A stretch of DNA of 64,000 nucleotides, from the NCBI GenBank assembly GCA_030220185.1, contig JASPKZ010004202.1:872001-936000 (forward strand), read 5' to 3'. Both the position numbers and the translations under genes were made by a program. How positions within the stretch are numbered: position 1 is the stretch's first letter; each line of letters starts with the position of its first letter. The DNA is from Diploptera punctata (Eukaryota > Arthropoda > Insecta > Blattodea > Blaberidae). Below the pieces are notes generated by a model, which was given only the letters and a program-made list of their open reading frames with translations, made no database searches and was not told the DNA's origin. Shown in pieces: positions 55,045 through 64,000 of the stretch.

Positions 55045-55480
55045 TGTGGAATATTCCTAATTTCTTCTTCTTCCTTCCAAGTATTAGGCCAAGGCCTGTT
55101 ACGATCCTATAGAAAATTTTCCCTTATGGGAAATTCTCGTATAAGACTTGAAAGCATAATAATAGTCCCTTCAATTGGTTGCTGGCCAAAGGAAGGCAAG
55201 ACCAGTGATGGGGCTGCCATCTTATAGCCTCTGGTCAGGCTTTTCTGGAGAAGAAAAGAAAATAAAGGAGAGAAGAAATGGAAAAAAGGAAGGACTCCCT
55301 AGCCCTCGGATGCCCTAATAGCGTTGGGGTCGAAAAAACAAGAGTTAACCAAAGAGGTTAGATAGTAAAGTTAAAAGAGTGCAAAACACAAGTAAGTGGA
55401 AGAAATGTTTTGCACAGCTTGGGCACCTTGTGGTCGCCATCCACATATCCCCTAGATGAGGACCCCTGAGAAAATTTAAG
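55045..55480. other. LINE-V terminal scrap and unclassified segment
   Basis: 55045-55135 is a LINE-V type end (GAAGAAGAA tail on minus). 55150-55480 is GC-richer, non-coding and not seen elsewhere in the window. Confidence 0.45.
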
Positions 55481-55489
55481 AATTAATCA

Positions 55490-55795
55490 TATATATATAT
55501 ATGCTATACACTGCGACAAACCAAATATGGCAGTTTTACATCAATTTTCAATTTCAAATTTCAGGTAATCCCACACTTCTAACAGCCAGATTCCGATGAT
55601 TTTTGGTCAATACCTACCTCGGTTTATTTTAATATGATATACAGAGTTTCGTTGTGAAACATCGAAAAATGTGACCGCTAGAGCGATTTTTTAATTTTCA
55701 CTTCAGGTGAGGAACCCAATCAGACCCTCACAAAAATTTTCAATCAAAATCAATTTGGTCGTTTAGGAGGAGTTCAGTGAAAAATACACATACTC
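55490..55795 (-). repeat. Helitron-like repeat, diverged
   Basis: Reverse complement of the 22080-22560 unit (GAACTCCTCCTAAACGACC and CTCTAGCGGTCAC blocks). Confidence 0.5.
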
Positions 55796-55929
55796 AAGAA
55801 TTATATATATATAAAGATAATATGCTTTTAATCATAAACAAAGTGGGAGGTAATGCTATGATGTATTTACAATTCATAAATGAGTTGGAGAAAATGCTTT
55901 AACACCTCACTTCATAAAGTATCGTCAAG

Positions 55930-56012
55930 ACACGCAACACAGTTGGAGCTTGACTGAAGATGGAAGTAAAATTATACTTTTGAAACCGGTATTGTAAAGA
56001 AACACAACTTTA
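55930..56012 (+). ncRNA. Hammerhead ribozyme motif, family B (copy B5)
   Basis: CTGAAGA 55954-55960, extra T, 7-bp stem II pairing 55962-55968 with 55975-55981 (two G-T pairs) around loop AAATTA, GAAA 55982-55985, CCGG 55986-55989, TA 55990-55991 with predicted cleavage after 55991. An outer stem I of AGTTG/CAACT is available. One of the cleanest copies. Confidence 0.8.
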
Positions 56013-56043
56013 CAAGGTGAGATTTTAAAGCATTTTCTGCAAC

Positions 56044-56345
56044 TCATTCATTGATAACTGTCCTGCGCCATAGCCGAATTGGTTAAGGCAGGAAGCCTTG
56101 GCGCAGAGCTACGGGATTTGCACTGGTTCGAGTCTCCATGGGATAAGAAATTTTCTCATCGTAAGGCATTTGTGTAGCTACAATAAGTAGCGGCTCCAGG
56201 TTGAGAAAACCAGCTATAGCAGCTGGGGACTCGGCATGCTGACCACATGTCATCCCTACACTGGCTGATTATCATCTACCTCTTTGATTGACATGTATGG
56301 ATGGGAGGCCAGCAGCCGGCTGGTAGGCCTTCTAGGCCTGTTGTG
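56044..56345 (+). mobile_element. SINE-L copy
   Basis: CTGCGCCATAGCCGAATTGG head with B-box GGTTCGAGTC, then the shared body to CCAGCAGCCGGCTGG. Confidence 0.78.
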
Positions 56346-56880
56346 CCAGGAGTTTTTTTATTCATTAATAACCTGTACTGTTTCACCAGTGAAGCTCGGT
56401 CACTTACCTGAAGTTTTACAAGGCAACAACCAGCGGAGATGTCAATTTTAGGAAAACCCTCTGTCTGGAGGATTGGAGTATGTAATAGGAAGTTCCAAGC
56501 AGATGGACGTCCCTATATGAGTAAGAGCAGAGTGAAGTGAGGTGGGGCATGGTGCTGATGGCAGACAGTCAGGGTTATCCAATCTATCATTTAAAGAGTT
56601 GTATTACATCCCTATTGTTTAAATGAGAGATTTGGTGATGGATTTTAGTGCCTTGCAGTTAAAAACAGCATTTTTTTTTTTGGACACGGCCTTGGTGCAT
56701 CATAAAGCTTCTGTGGCAGAAATATCAAGGTAGGTATCCGCGTGTAATGGTTGAGAGTTCCCTTGTAAGAAAAAAAGACTTAGCAGCTAAAATATTTAAT
56801 CAAAATTACAGTAGGAAGTAACATATGAGGCAATTTTCAATTAATAAATGAGTTCAATAAAATGTTTTTGCATCTCACCT
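56346..56880. other. No recognised feature
   Basis: No convincing exon, repeat or RNA. Confidence 0.4.
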
Positions 56881-56887
56881 CAAAGTT

Positions 56888-56955
56888 CTGTTTTTTCACA
56901 ATACCGGTTTCAAAGGCCCTTGCCTTCATCTTCAGACACTTCAACTGTTGAAAAT
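56888..56955 (-). ncRNA. Hammerhead ribozyme motif, family B (copy B4)
   Basis: Minus strand: CTGAAGA (56929-56935), T, 6-bp stem II GAAGGC/GCCTTT, GAAA (56908-56911), CCGG (56904-56907), TA (56902-56903). Core intact. Confidence 0.78.
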
Positions 56956-56964
56956 CTGCCATTA

Positions 56965-57535
56965 CACTGGTCAACATGATTTTTGTCTCATGAGTACCAA
57001 TAGTTGTACTTAATGCAGTTTTTTATTGTGTTTTCAAATATGTATTCGGAATTTCTCCATCACCCACAGTATTTTTTTATTTCAATTTCAATTAATGGAT
57101 TTAAATAATTATTTTTTTTAATAAACGTTTTTTCGTCCATTTGTCCATTGTATAATAAAACCAAATGAGCTAACTCAGGAGATTTCAGCTATGGAAAAGA
57201 GATACCAAGGCAAATGGGATCCTAACATGCCGGCCGATTATTGTTGGATCATCAAGAGGGATACTCCACAGGCAAAATATAGCAGAAAATCGTAATTTCT
57301 TACTTTCTAAGTGAGTCCGAATGTTTGAATATTGTGTAGTTACGAATGTAGAAAATATTAAAGTGTTTGAAATTATAAATTCCTGTCTCTCGGAAACCTT
57401 GCGTGATGGAGAAAAGCCAATATCATATTTGAATTCAGGAGAAAAAATACTATCAGAATCACATATTTTTCTTTCTGAGACAAAAAAAAAGTTTCTTTTT
57501 TGTTGCTCAGTGTTATCACCATTTTCTGAACTGCA
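56965..57535 (+). repeat. Repeat M, copy 2
   Basis: Same as 26205-26740. The frame gives EISAMEKRYQGKWDPNMPAD, YCWIIKRDTPQ and the same SRKS stop. Confidence 0.6.
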
Positions 57536-57618
57536 ATATGTTGCCGATTTGATGAACTTTGAGATTAAATTTTGCTCGTCAGGAACTTCAAAATTCATCA
57601 ATCTATATTTGTTCTGAA
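57536..57618 (-). mobile_element. PLE tail, split by mariner (proximal part)
   Basis: Minus strand NKYRLMNFEVPDEQNLISKF and IKSATYCSSENG, continuing WEK-like sequence from 59246 across the mariner. Confidence 0.7.
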
Positions 57619-57734
57619 TGTATGAGGGAGAATCAAATATAAACAGGCCTTTTGTTCCAAAACTTTCATTCATGAAGATTAATTGAAATTAATATTTTTC
57701 TTACTTTCCTACATATTCACCCATCTTTGCTATG

Positions 57735-58780
57735 CATTAGTTCCAACGGACAGGCAGTTTTTTAATGCCAGTTTCAAAGAAAGTACGAGTATGGGTGCGC
57801 AGCCAGTTGCGCACGAAGTCTTTCACCTCCTCGTTGGTTATGAAACGATGTCCTCCAAGAGCTTCTTTGAGTGGACCAAAACATGAAGAAGTCATATGGT
57901 GAGAGATCCGGGCTGTAGTTGGATGTGGAAGGGCAGTCCAGTGAATTTTGGCCAATTTTTCGCTGTGTTGCTGCGTGCGGTGTGTGGTGTCTGGCATTGT
58001 CCTGCAGAATCAACACATTTCTGATTGGACTGCTGCGCCGTTTTGGACCGGAAGGCAACTCGAACTTGACTGAGAAGGTCACAGTAGTAGGCAGCATTAA
58101 TGGTCTATCGTCGTTGTCCTTGAAGGACACCTTTTGAATCCCAGAACACTGTAGCCAAAAACTTTCCCCCCAGACAGTCGTGACTTGGCTTTCATCGGCG
58201 GTTTGCTCTCCACTCTTCCTCCACTCCAGACTGGCCCTCTTTGATTTGGGTGTGTAATGATGCACCCATGTGTCATCACAAGTGATGATTCTGTCCAGAA
58301 AAGCATCACCTTCCTCTTCGTAGCACATGAGGAGCGTGCGAGACATTTGAACTCGCACTGCTCTCTGTTCTGCAGTGAGCAACCGCGGAACCCAACGAGC
58401 TGACACTTTTCTCATTATCAGCTCCCCTCGAATGATTGATTGCACACTCCCATAGCTAATGAGAAGTTCTTGACAAATGTCAAGCACTGTGATGTGGCGA
58501 TCCCCTTCAATGATGTCTTGAACAGCTTGGATGTTTTCTGGATTGATGCTGATGCGTGGGCGGCGAGGGTGGGCCAAGTTTTCAAACACGTTCACATCTT
58601 TCATTAAAACTCGCGGCACCAATATTTTACTCTAGACCATGAAACGGTTCTTTCCCCAAACTGTGGGAGTAACCGACGGCGAATTTCAGCTGCACTGACA
58701 TTTTCATTGATGAGAAACTTGATGATTACTCGTTGCGCAACAGCAGGATGCACCTCTCTCTCAGACATCTCCACAACAAC
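57735..58780 (-). pseudogene. Mariner transposase, frameshifted
   Basis: Catalyses cut-and-paste transposition when intact. The N-terminus (58606-58780) has EVHPAVAQRVIIKFLINENV and WSRVKYWCREF, a paired-type helix-turn-helix. A frameshift near 58610 separates it from FENLAHPRRPRI and the catalytic region: ITCDDTWVHHYTPKSKRASL, ILQDNARHHTPHA and YSPDLSPYDFFMF. These fit the D, D, D34D pattern of mariner. A further break near 57775 precedes KKLPVRWNXC-like sequence. Degenerate copy; antisense to no known gene. Confidence 0.85.
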
Positions 58781-58923
58781 TGAGGAACAAAACAAAACGA
58801 GTTCCCAAGGCCGGGGTCCCCCTTCCAGAGACCCCACTGCACCTGCTTGTAAAAGCCTCTAACTCATATCGCAATCACGCGTGCAATCTACGCGTGTCAC
58901 AGTAAACAAAGGCCTTATATGTG

Positions 58924-59160
58924 AAGGAGAAAATTTTCGCCTAGAACCGGGACTCGAACCCGGGACCCTTGGCTTTCCGGGCCAAGTGCTCTACCAACTG
59001 AGCTACCGAGGCGAGTTACGATCTAGACGCAAATTTTTCTCTTAATTTGCATCTAGATCGTAACTCGCCTCGATAGCTCAGTTGGTAGAGCACTTGGCCC
59101 GGAAAGCCAAGGGTCCCGGGTTCGAGTCCCGGTCTAGGCGAAAATTTTTCTCTTCAAATA
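58924..59160. repeat. Palindromic pair of tRNA-like sequences
   Basis: Minus-strand copy 58940-59016 and plus-strand copy 59062-59136, back to back across GACGCAAATTTTTCTCTTAA. The plus copy has TAGCTCAGTTGG, GGTTCGAGTCC and a 5-bp T stem. The acceptor stem has one mismatch. The anticodon stem is 6 bp with loop CCGGAAA. It is a tRNA-derived repeat; a working tRNA-Ser is unlikely. Confidence 0.65.
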
Positions 59161-59246
59161 TAATTTATCCTTCTATGAGAAGTGTTAAATTAATAATAAA
59201 ATCGTCAAACAAAGGCCTGTTTATATTTGATTCTCCCTCGTATATC

Positions 59247-59530
59247 TTTTCCCACATTGTTAGTTCGAAGAAGGGTTCTCTAAATATTTTAAAAGTTTAG
59301 TTTCTCTTCCAATTTTGTAATTCTCTAGCAAACTATAAGCTGCAAGTGCCGATTTTTTTATTTCAGCATTTTTAATATTCTTTTGTACAAGTTTTTAATT
59401 CTTTTTACATTTCATAGTTAAATATGGGAAATAACATTATGAGGTTCTTAATTTGTAAATTAATGAGTCATTTTTTAACATCTTACCTCATATTTTATGT
59501 TTTTTCAAACACGGGAACTAGTTTTTACAT
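59247..59530 (-). mobile_element. PLE GIY-YIG tail (distal part) and family-H end
   Basis: Minus strand: KNIKNAEIKKSALAAYSLLE, NYKIGRETKLLKY. 59455-59530 holds a family-H terminus (ACTAGTTCCC, GAGGTAAGATG). Confidence 0.65.
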
Positions 59531-59977
59531 TTCCCTGTATTTACTTTCTTGCAGTCATTGCAACTAATTTTATAAATGCCACTAAATTAAAATATATAAA
59601 AACATTTTCACAAACTAACAAACCAAGACCAAAACATAAATTCAAAGTTTCCAACCTCCAAAATTATCTTCCTATGAAACTAGTGGAATATAAAATGTGA
59701 CTGTATTTATACCAAAGACATCACTCACCTTCGACAAATCACAACTTTTAAAATGTTCCAGGTTTCACAGAGAATATCTGCTATCACCAACTGCTGTCTT
59801 AAACTGTTCATATATCAGTCACTTCCTAACAAAATGGCTTCACGCTTAGAGATTTAAAACTTAAAACTTGATAATTTCACCTGAAGATATTTTAGTTAAC
59901 CAATACCAGAAAATTGATAAATCTTACAGAAATTGTTTAGAAAAATGCAAGTTTTTAGAAGTACTGTGCACATGTTA

Positions 59978-60168
59978 TCAAGTATTTATGACATCAATGT
60001 CTGGTAAATGCACTTTGATGATGTCACTGGTGCGAAGTATGGCTTCTGGTAACACTCCGATGGGGGTTTTTAACTGCTGCACGTAAAAATGTGCAACGTC
60101 GACATCAGAGCCACGGAATTCAGCCGTCACACACGTGTTGTCGAACATGCGGATCTCGCAGGCCTTCC
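59978..60168 (-). CDS. Gemin7: Gemin7 exon 2 (Sm-like fold, C-terminus)
   Basis: Minus strand, acceptor CAG at 60171-60169, stop TGA at 59980-59978. Encodes KACEIRMFDNTCVTAEFRGS, DVDVAHFYVQQLKTPIGVLP and EAILRTSDIIKVHLP. FYVxQLxTPIGVxxEAxLRxSDII is the diagnostic Gemin7 motif. Intact. Confidence 0.93.
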
Positions 60169-63100
60169 CTGAAATAAAATGAAGAGACCTAAATCAGGAA
60201 TTTGTTTTTTTTTTACATCGTTCTGTTCTTGAACTTGCTTGTTCCAAGTACAAAGGCTGTATTTGGGCAGAAATGCACCGGAACAATTAGGCTTAACTAT
60301 AGATTAGTTCTCACTATGCTACACCATGTGATATTCATGACACTGTTGCACAATTAGTTTTTCATTTCGGCTCAACTGCACTTCTAATAGCACTTGATTT
60401 TTCAGTTTATTGTTGTAAACTATAGCTCTTCTTCTGTATTTACTAACATTATTTAATATTTTAAACTTTTTCAAACAATTTTTATAACATCATTAGACAA
60501 TTTTGAAGTATTCATTTAAATGTGGAAATCACAATATTATGACACTGTTAGAAAATATTGTGATGTTACCTGCTATTTTCTCCACAGAGTATATTAATTA
60601 GTCTATGATTTTTCTATCGCTATTTTGGGTTATCGCTGGTTGGATCAGCATAAGGGAGTGATAAGTAAATGTACACCCATTTTTAATAAAATGTTTGGTA
60701 ATTTTAATATTATTAACATATTTTTTAACATAGGTTTGGGGATTTATTGCAAATATTGTTCATTTAAATTTCATAGCGACGGATAGTAATTGAGGATGTA
60801 ATCGATATGTGGGTTATCACTGGCTCTATAAACTCTGGCGCATGCACACTGTTGTTCTATAGGACTTTGAAAAATATTTCATGCTAGTTTAAGTGCAGTT
60901 TTTCCTTCATTTCTACTAACATTTCCTACTATTTTAACATTTTCTAACAATTTTTTAAATATTTTTTTACAGCTTTTAAATATTTATTTATTTTCTCTAA
61001 TGCCACCAGGTTGTCTTTCATGAATGACATTTCTGGTTTTCATCATCATCATTGTCCTTTCAAGTATTAGGCCCAGTGGCCCGTTACGGTCTCCTGCCAT
61101 CTCTGAAAAGGTCAACCCACAGATCTTCTGCCTCGAGGAATGTAGTGAAGAATTTGTTTTGGTATTCTGTGACGATCCATGTGCTGAATATGGGCTAGCC
61201 AATTGATTCTATATTCTTGGAGGTATTCAGATATAGGTACGATGTTTAACTCTCTGGCTATTGTTGAATTTCTTTGGTGGTCTAGAAGGCTATAACCTGC
61301 AGTTCGTCGCAGAAATTTCATCTCTGTGGCTGTAATATGACTGTCATCATGAGTTCTGATGGTCCAAGGTTCACTGCCATAACAGATTATGGGTCTAACG
61401 AGAACTTTATAGATTTTCATTCTTGTGTGTCTCTGCACTTTTGATGGTTTAAAAACTTGGTTGATAATTCTTAAAGCTTTATTATAGTTTTGTATTTTAA
61501 AGGATATATCACATTCCTCATTATAAGTTAGATTATATCCTAAGTATTTAAATGAATTAACTTGCTCTAGTATTGAATTCTGAATACAAATTTTACTTCT
61601 TACTGGGAATTTCCCTTGAAAGGCCATAACTTTAGATTTTGTTGTTGATATTTCGATGTTAAATCGTTGGGCTATTATATTAAGATGATGAGTGGAATAT
61701 TGTAATTCTGGTCTTCTCTCCTGGCATTGGTGGAATTGTAACCCATTTCTTAGGTTGGGGCACCTGGAACGAGGAGTTACGTTATCCCGATGATACGACG
61801 ACGGATGATAATGAAGCACCAGGAGAGTTCTGAACCTAGACTCAACCTAAATTCCAGATCATGGAATAATTCCCTTTAAGGAAAAATTCATATGGTTTGA
61901 TCAGGAATTGAACCTGGGACCTCATGAACTGGAGTCAGGAACATTGACCACTAGCCCATGAGGCTGGTCTGTTTAAACATTTATCGGAAAAACTGCACTT
62001 AAACTAGCGTAAAATATTTACAAAGTCTTATACAACAACAGTGTACATGCGCCAGAGTTTATAGAGCAAGCTATAACCCACAATCAAACCACATATCGAT
62101 TATCATCCTCGATTACTATCCGTCGCTATGAAATTTAATTACCAATATTTGCAATAAATCCCCAAATCTATGTAATAAAAAATATATTAATAATATTAAA
62201 ATTACCAAACGTTTATTAAAAATGGGTGTACACTTACTTATCACTCCCTAACGCTGATTCCAACCAGCGATAAAAAAAATCATAAAGTAAATAATATACT
62301 CTGTGGAGAAAATAGCAGTTAGTATCACAATATTGTCTAACAGTGTCATAATATTGTGATTTGCATATTTCTACATCAGTTAGGAAAAACCGGGTAAGTC
62401 AACTTTTGGTCAAAAATGAGTTAATAGCTTTTGGTCCGATGCACGTTCAGTAAAAACGGGTAAGTCGTCAAGCGAATAGTGACGGTGTTATTAAGCATTG
62501 AATTTTCGATGTATGCACTCTTTGATGTAAGTCATTGAACTAGTTTTTGCTCTCCTGTAAAAAATTACTTTGAAGACTTACCTGGTTTTTCCTAACTGAT
62601 GCATATTTAAATAAATACTTCAAAATTGTCTAATAATGTTATAAAAATTGTTTGAAAAAGTTTAAAATATTAAATAATGTTAGTAAATCCAGAAGAAGAA
62701 CTATAGTTTACAACAATATTACTGAAAAATCAAGCGCTAGTAGAAGTGCAGTTGAGCCGATATATTTTTTTAACATAGATTTGGGGATTTATTGCAAATA
62801 TTGGTCATTTAAATTTCATAGTGACGGATAGTAATCGAGGAAGATAATCGATATGTGGTTCGATTGTGGGTTATATCTGGCTCTATAAACTGGCACATGC
62901 GCACTGTTGTTGTATACGACTTTGAAAATATTTCACGTTAGTTTAAGTGCAGTTTTTCTTTCAACCTATTAAGATGTATTAAAATTAACATAAACGGCCT
63001 ATATTTTCAGGTTAGATTGTTAGTTTATATTACGTCAATACACGACTTAAAACCAAAATTATTTGAAAAATAAACTCCTGTACTATTCTTAACTTGACAA

Positions 63101-63478
63101 TGTGGATATTGTACAAGATTTACGTAATTAAAAATAGAATGTAATAAAATGATTTGCATAATTTTTAATTATAGTATGTGTAGAAGAGTCCATATATCAA
63201 TCTTATCTAGAAAGGTAAATCTTGAGATACAGCACAGAATACCTCTGGAGATTTTTAAATTATAATTCTGTCAAAAAACAACGTATGTAGTCACTATGTT
63301 GCCAAGTTATGAATTAATAAAGCCCTATGTTCCCTGTCTACCTACCTACTACACCGGTAACAGCTCTTAGAAATCTTTCTCGCAAAAATGCTCTAGCTTC
63401 TTGATTTTCCTCCGAAGAGAAATCAGGTGACAAATTTAATTCCTCTTCTGAACTATCGCTTTGTTGATTTACCATCAT
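59978..63478 (-). CDS. Gemin7: Gemin7 gene (SMN complex subunit), two coding exons
   Basis: Gem-associated protein 7, a small Sm-fold subunit of the SMN complex that works with Gemin6 in assembling Sm cores on snRNAs in the cytoplasm. The spliced product is 104 residues, a little shorter than vertebrate Gemin7. Exon 1 (63478-63355) ends in phase 1 with a GT donor; exon 2 (60168-59978) starts with a CAG acceptor; the Gly codon is split between them. The N-terminal NQEARAFLRERFLRAV helix and the C-terminal DVAHFYVQQLKTPIG strand region are both typical. The 3.2-kb intron is full of MITE-1 copies and a LINE-V. No frame defects. Confidence 0.93.
60362..60905 (-). mobile_element. MITE-1 in the Gemin7 intron
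   Basis: GGCTCAACTGCACTT at 60369 and AAGTGCAGTTTTTCC at 60891. Interior matches 21266-21815 in reverse. Confidence 0.75.
61040..61690 (-). mobile_element. LINE-V RT tail, best copy
   Basis: Long frame to 61112: HLNIIAQRFNIEISTTKSKV, VNSFKYLGYNLTYNEECDIS, YGSEPWTIRTHDDSHITATE, FLRRTAGYSLLDHQRNS and HYIPRGRRSVG, then a (GAT)n-type tail. It lacks the catalytic ADD box. Confidence 0.82.
61700..61970 (-). mobile_element. SINE-X, full head
   Basis: Minus strand A-box TAGTGGTCAATG and B-box GGTTCAATTCC (about 61905-61960), body to CTCCTGGCATTGG. Confidence 0.72.
61985..62760 (+). mobile_element. MITE-1 with nested MITE-2
   Basis: MITE-1 ends AAAACTGCACTT (61989) and AAGTGCAGTTGAGCC (to 62758). 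MITE-2 is inserted inside. Confidence 0.78.
62373..62605. mobile_element. MITE-2, 8-bp target duplication
   Basis: Ends carry ATCAGTTAGGAAAAACC and its complement. GCATATTT stands at both sides (62363 and 62601). An 8-bp duplication fits hAT-type elements. The MITE-1 sequence is continuous without it. Confidence 0.75.
62765..62960 (-). mobile_element. MITE-1 partial copy
   Basis: TTAACATAGATTTGGGGATT to AAGTGCAGTTTTTC. It lies back to back with the previous copy. Confidence 0.7.
63355..63478 (-). CDS. Gemin7: Gemin7 exon 1
   Basis: Two adjacent ATG codons (63478 and 63475). Encodes SDSSEEELNLSPDF, an acidic N-terminus, then NQEARAFLRERFLRAVT. Donor GTGTAG at 63354. The reading frame joins exon 2 through a split Gly. 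Confidence 0.92.
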
Positions 63479-63969
63479 GCTGAATTATTAATTTCAAGCG
63501 CTAAAACCTAAAATTTTATGACACTTCTGCTATTATTACCAATTTGGAAACCATATTGAAAAATCAGTACTGCCAACATCAAAAACTGAAGGAGGAAACA
63601 AAAGAAAGAAAACCAGAAACTTTAAAAGCACATTGTGTTCAAAACTTTTACTAAAGAATTTTAATACAAACACCACTTAACTCATTGTGTTAGTACGATA
63701 AAAATGATTAAATCCAGTGATTTATTATTAAATCGGTGATTTGACTTTACTCAATTTAATTTACTTTCAAAATTTAACAGATTTCCTGTTTTAGGAGTAG
63801 AACAATATTGCCCTAAATGACTGCCAAAACCTTTAATTACATGGTTTTACAGAATATAATTTTACATTATTTCAAGATAATCATATTGACACCTTTGTTA
63901 GTAATTGAGTATTGCAGCCAACATTTGAAGTTAGAAATCTGCCAAGGACAATAAATTCCCGCCCCTATA
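63479..63969. other. Upstream of Gemin7; no further exon recognised
   Basis: AT-rich, should contain the Gemin7 5' untranslated region and promoter. No TATA box at a convincing distance. Confidence 0.4.
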
Positions 63970-64000
63970 ATGATGATGACGATAATGATAATGATGATGA
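63970..64000. repeat. (GAT)n run at window edge
   Basis: GATGATGACGATAATGATAA tract. It could be the tail of another LINE lying beyond the window. Confidence 0.8.

Larger units (their letters stand above)
57619..59246 (-). mobile_element. Mariner-like transposon with 28-bp inverted ends
   Basis: Terminal inverted repeats of about 28 bp (GAGGGAGAATCAAATATAAA core) lie at 57623-57650 and 59217-59244, flanked by TA. It splits a PLE domain precisely at a TA. Length is about 1.63 kb, longer than the usual 1.3 kb because of a tRNA-like palindrome near its 5' end (58924-59160). Confidence 0.85.

Noticed and set aside
59062..59136. Functional tRNA-Ser (GGA) gene
   Set aside because: No long variable arm, a mismatch in the acceptor stem, a 6-bp anticodon stem, and repeated or mirrored copies: a tRNA-derived repeat.
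59868..60086. Plus-strand open frame of 72 codons
   Set aside because: Shadow of Gemin7 exon 2, which is read on the other strand with good splice sites and family homology.
1..64000. CRISPR array, operon structure, bacterial origin
   Set aside because: Introns, SINEs, LINEs and insect-type genes show a eukaryotic nuclear sequence; no regular spaced repeats were seen.

Overview
This is a repeat-dominated stretch of an animal nuclear genome, most likely an insect. Two host genes can be reconstructed from spliced exons. The first, on the + strand, is an organic anion transporting polypeptide (Oatp, SLCO family) gene of at least 12 exons between 18016 and 53571. It carries the family signature DPRWLGAWW..G and a Kazal-like extracellular domain. 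The second, on the - strand, is a two-exon Gemin7 (SMN complex) gene: CDS exon 1 at 63355-63478 and CDS exon 2 at 59978-60168. The genes converge. A cockroach or termite is my best guess, from the many degenerate LINE reverse transcriptases and long repeat-filled introns. This is inference, not proof.

Layout. 1-18 kb holds no recognisable host exon. It is a mosaic of 5'-truncated non-LTR retrotransposons (called here LINE-P, Q, R, S, T, V, Y), tRNA-headed SINEs, microsatellites and hammerhead-ribozyme-bearing foldbacks. 18-53.6 kb is the Oatp gene; its introns are filled with LINEs, SINEs, a solo LTR, Helitron-like and MITE-like DNA elements, and Penelope-like element (PLE) debris. 53.6-60 kb is intergenic: tandem SINEs, a PLE GIY-YIG fragment split by a mariner, and a tRNA-like palindrome inside that mariner. 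60-63.5 kb is Gemin7 with MITEs and a LINE in its intron.

The most striking system is a set of hammerhead-ribozyme-like (HHR) motifs. At least ten sequence families share one plan: CTGANGA, one extra base, a 5-7 bp stem II, GAAA (or GATA/AAAA), then a very short palindromic stem III closing on TH. Stem III sequence differs between families (CAGCTG, CCGG, CATG, CTAG, GGCC, CG and others) but stays self-complementary, as expected for ribozymes acting as dimers. Many occur as head-to-head pairs with the ribozymes pointing outward. Six such foldbacks are bounded by 10-16 bp target-site duplications, so they behave as discrete mobile units. GIY-YIG endonuclease fragments in the same window tie them to PLEs, where hammerheads are already known.

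The Oatp reading frame is broken by seven apparent 1-bp indels (exons 1, 2, 3 and 11) and one in-frame TGA (exon 12), while exons 4-10 are clean. Most of the indels sit in short homopolymers, so base-calling error is as likely as pseudogenisation.
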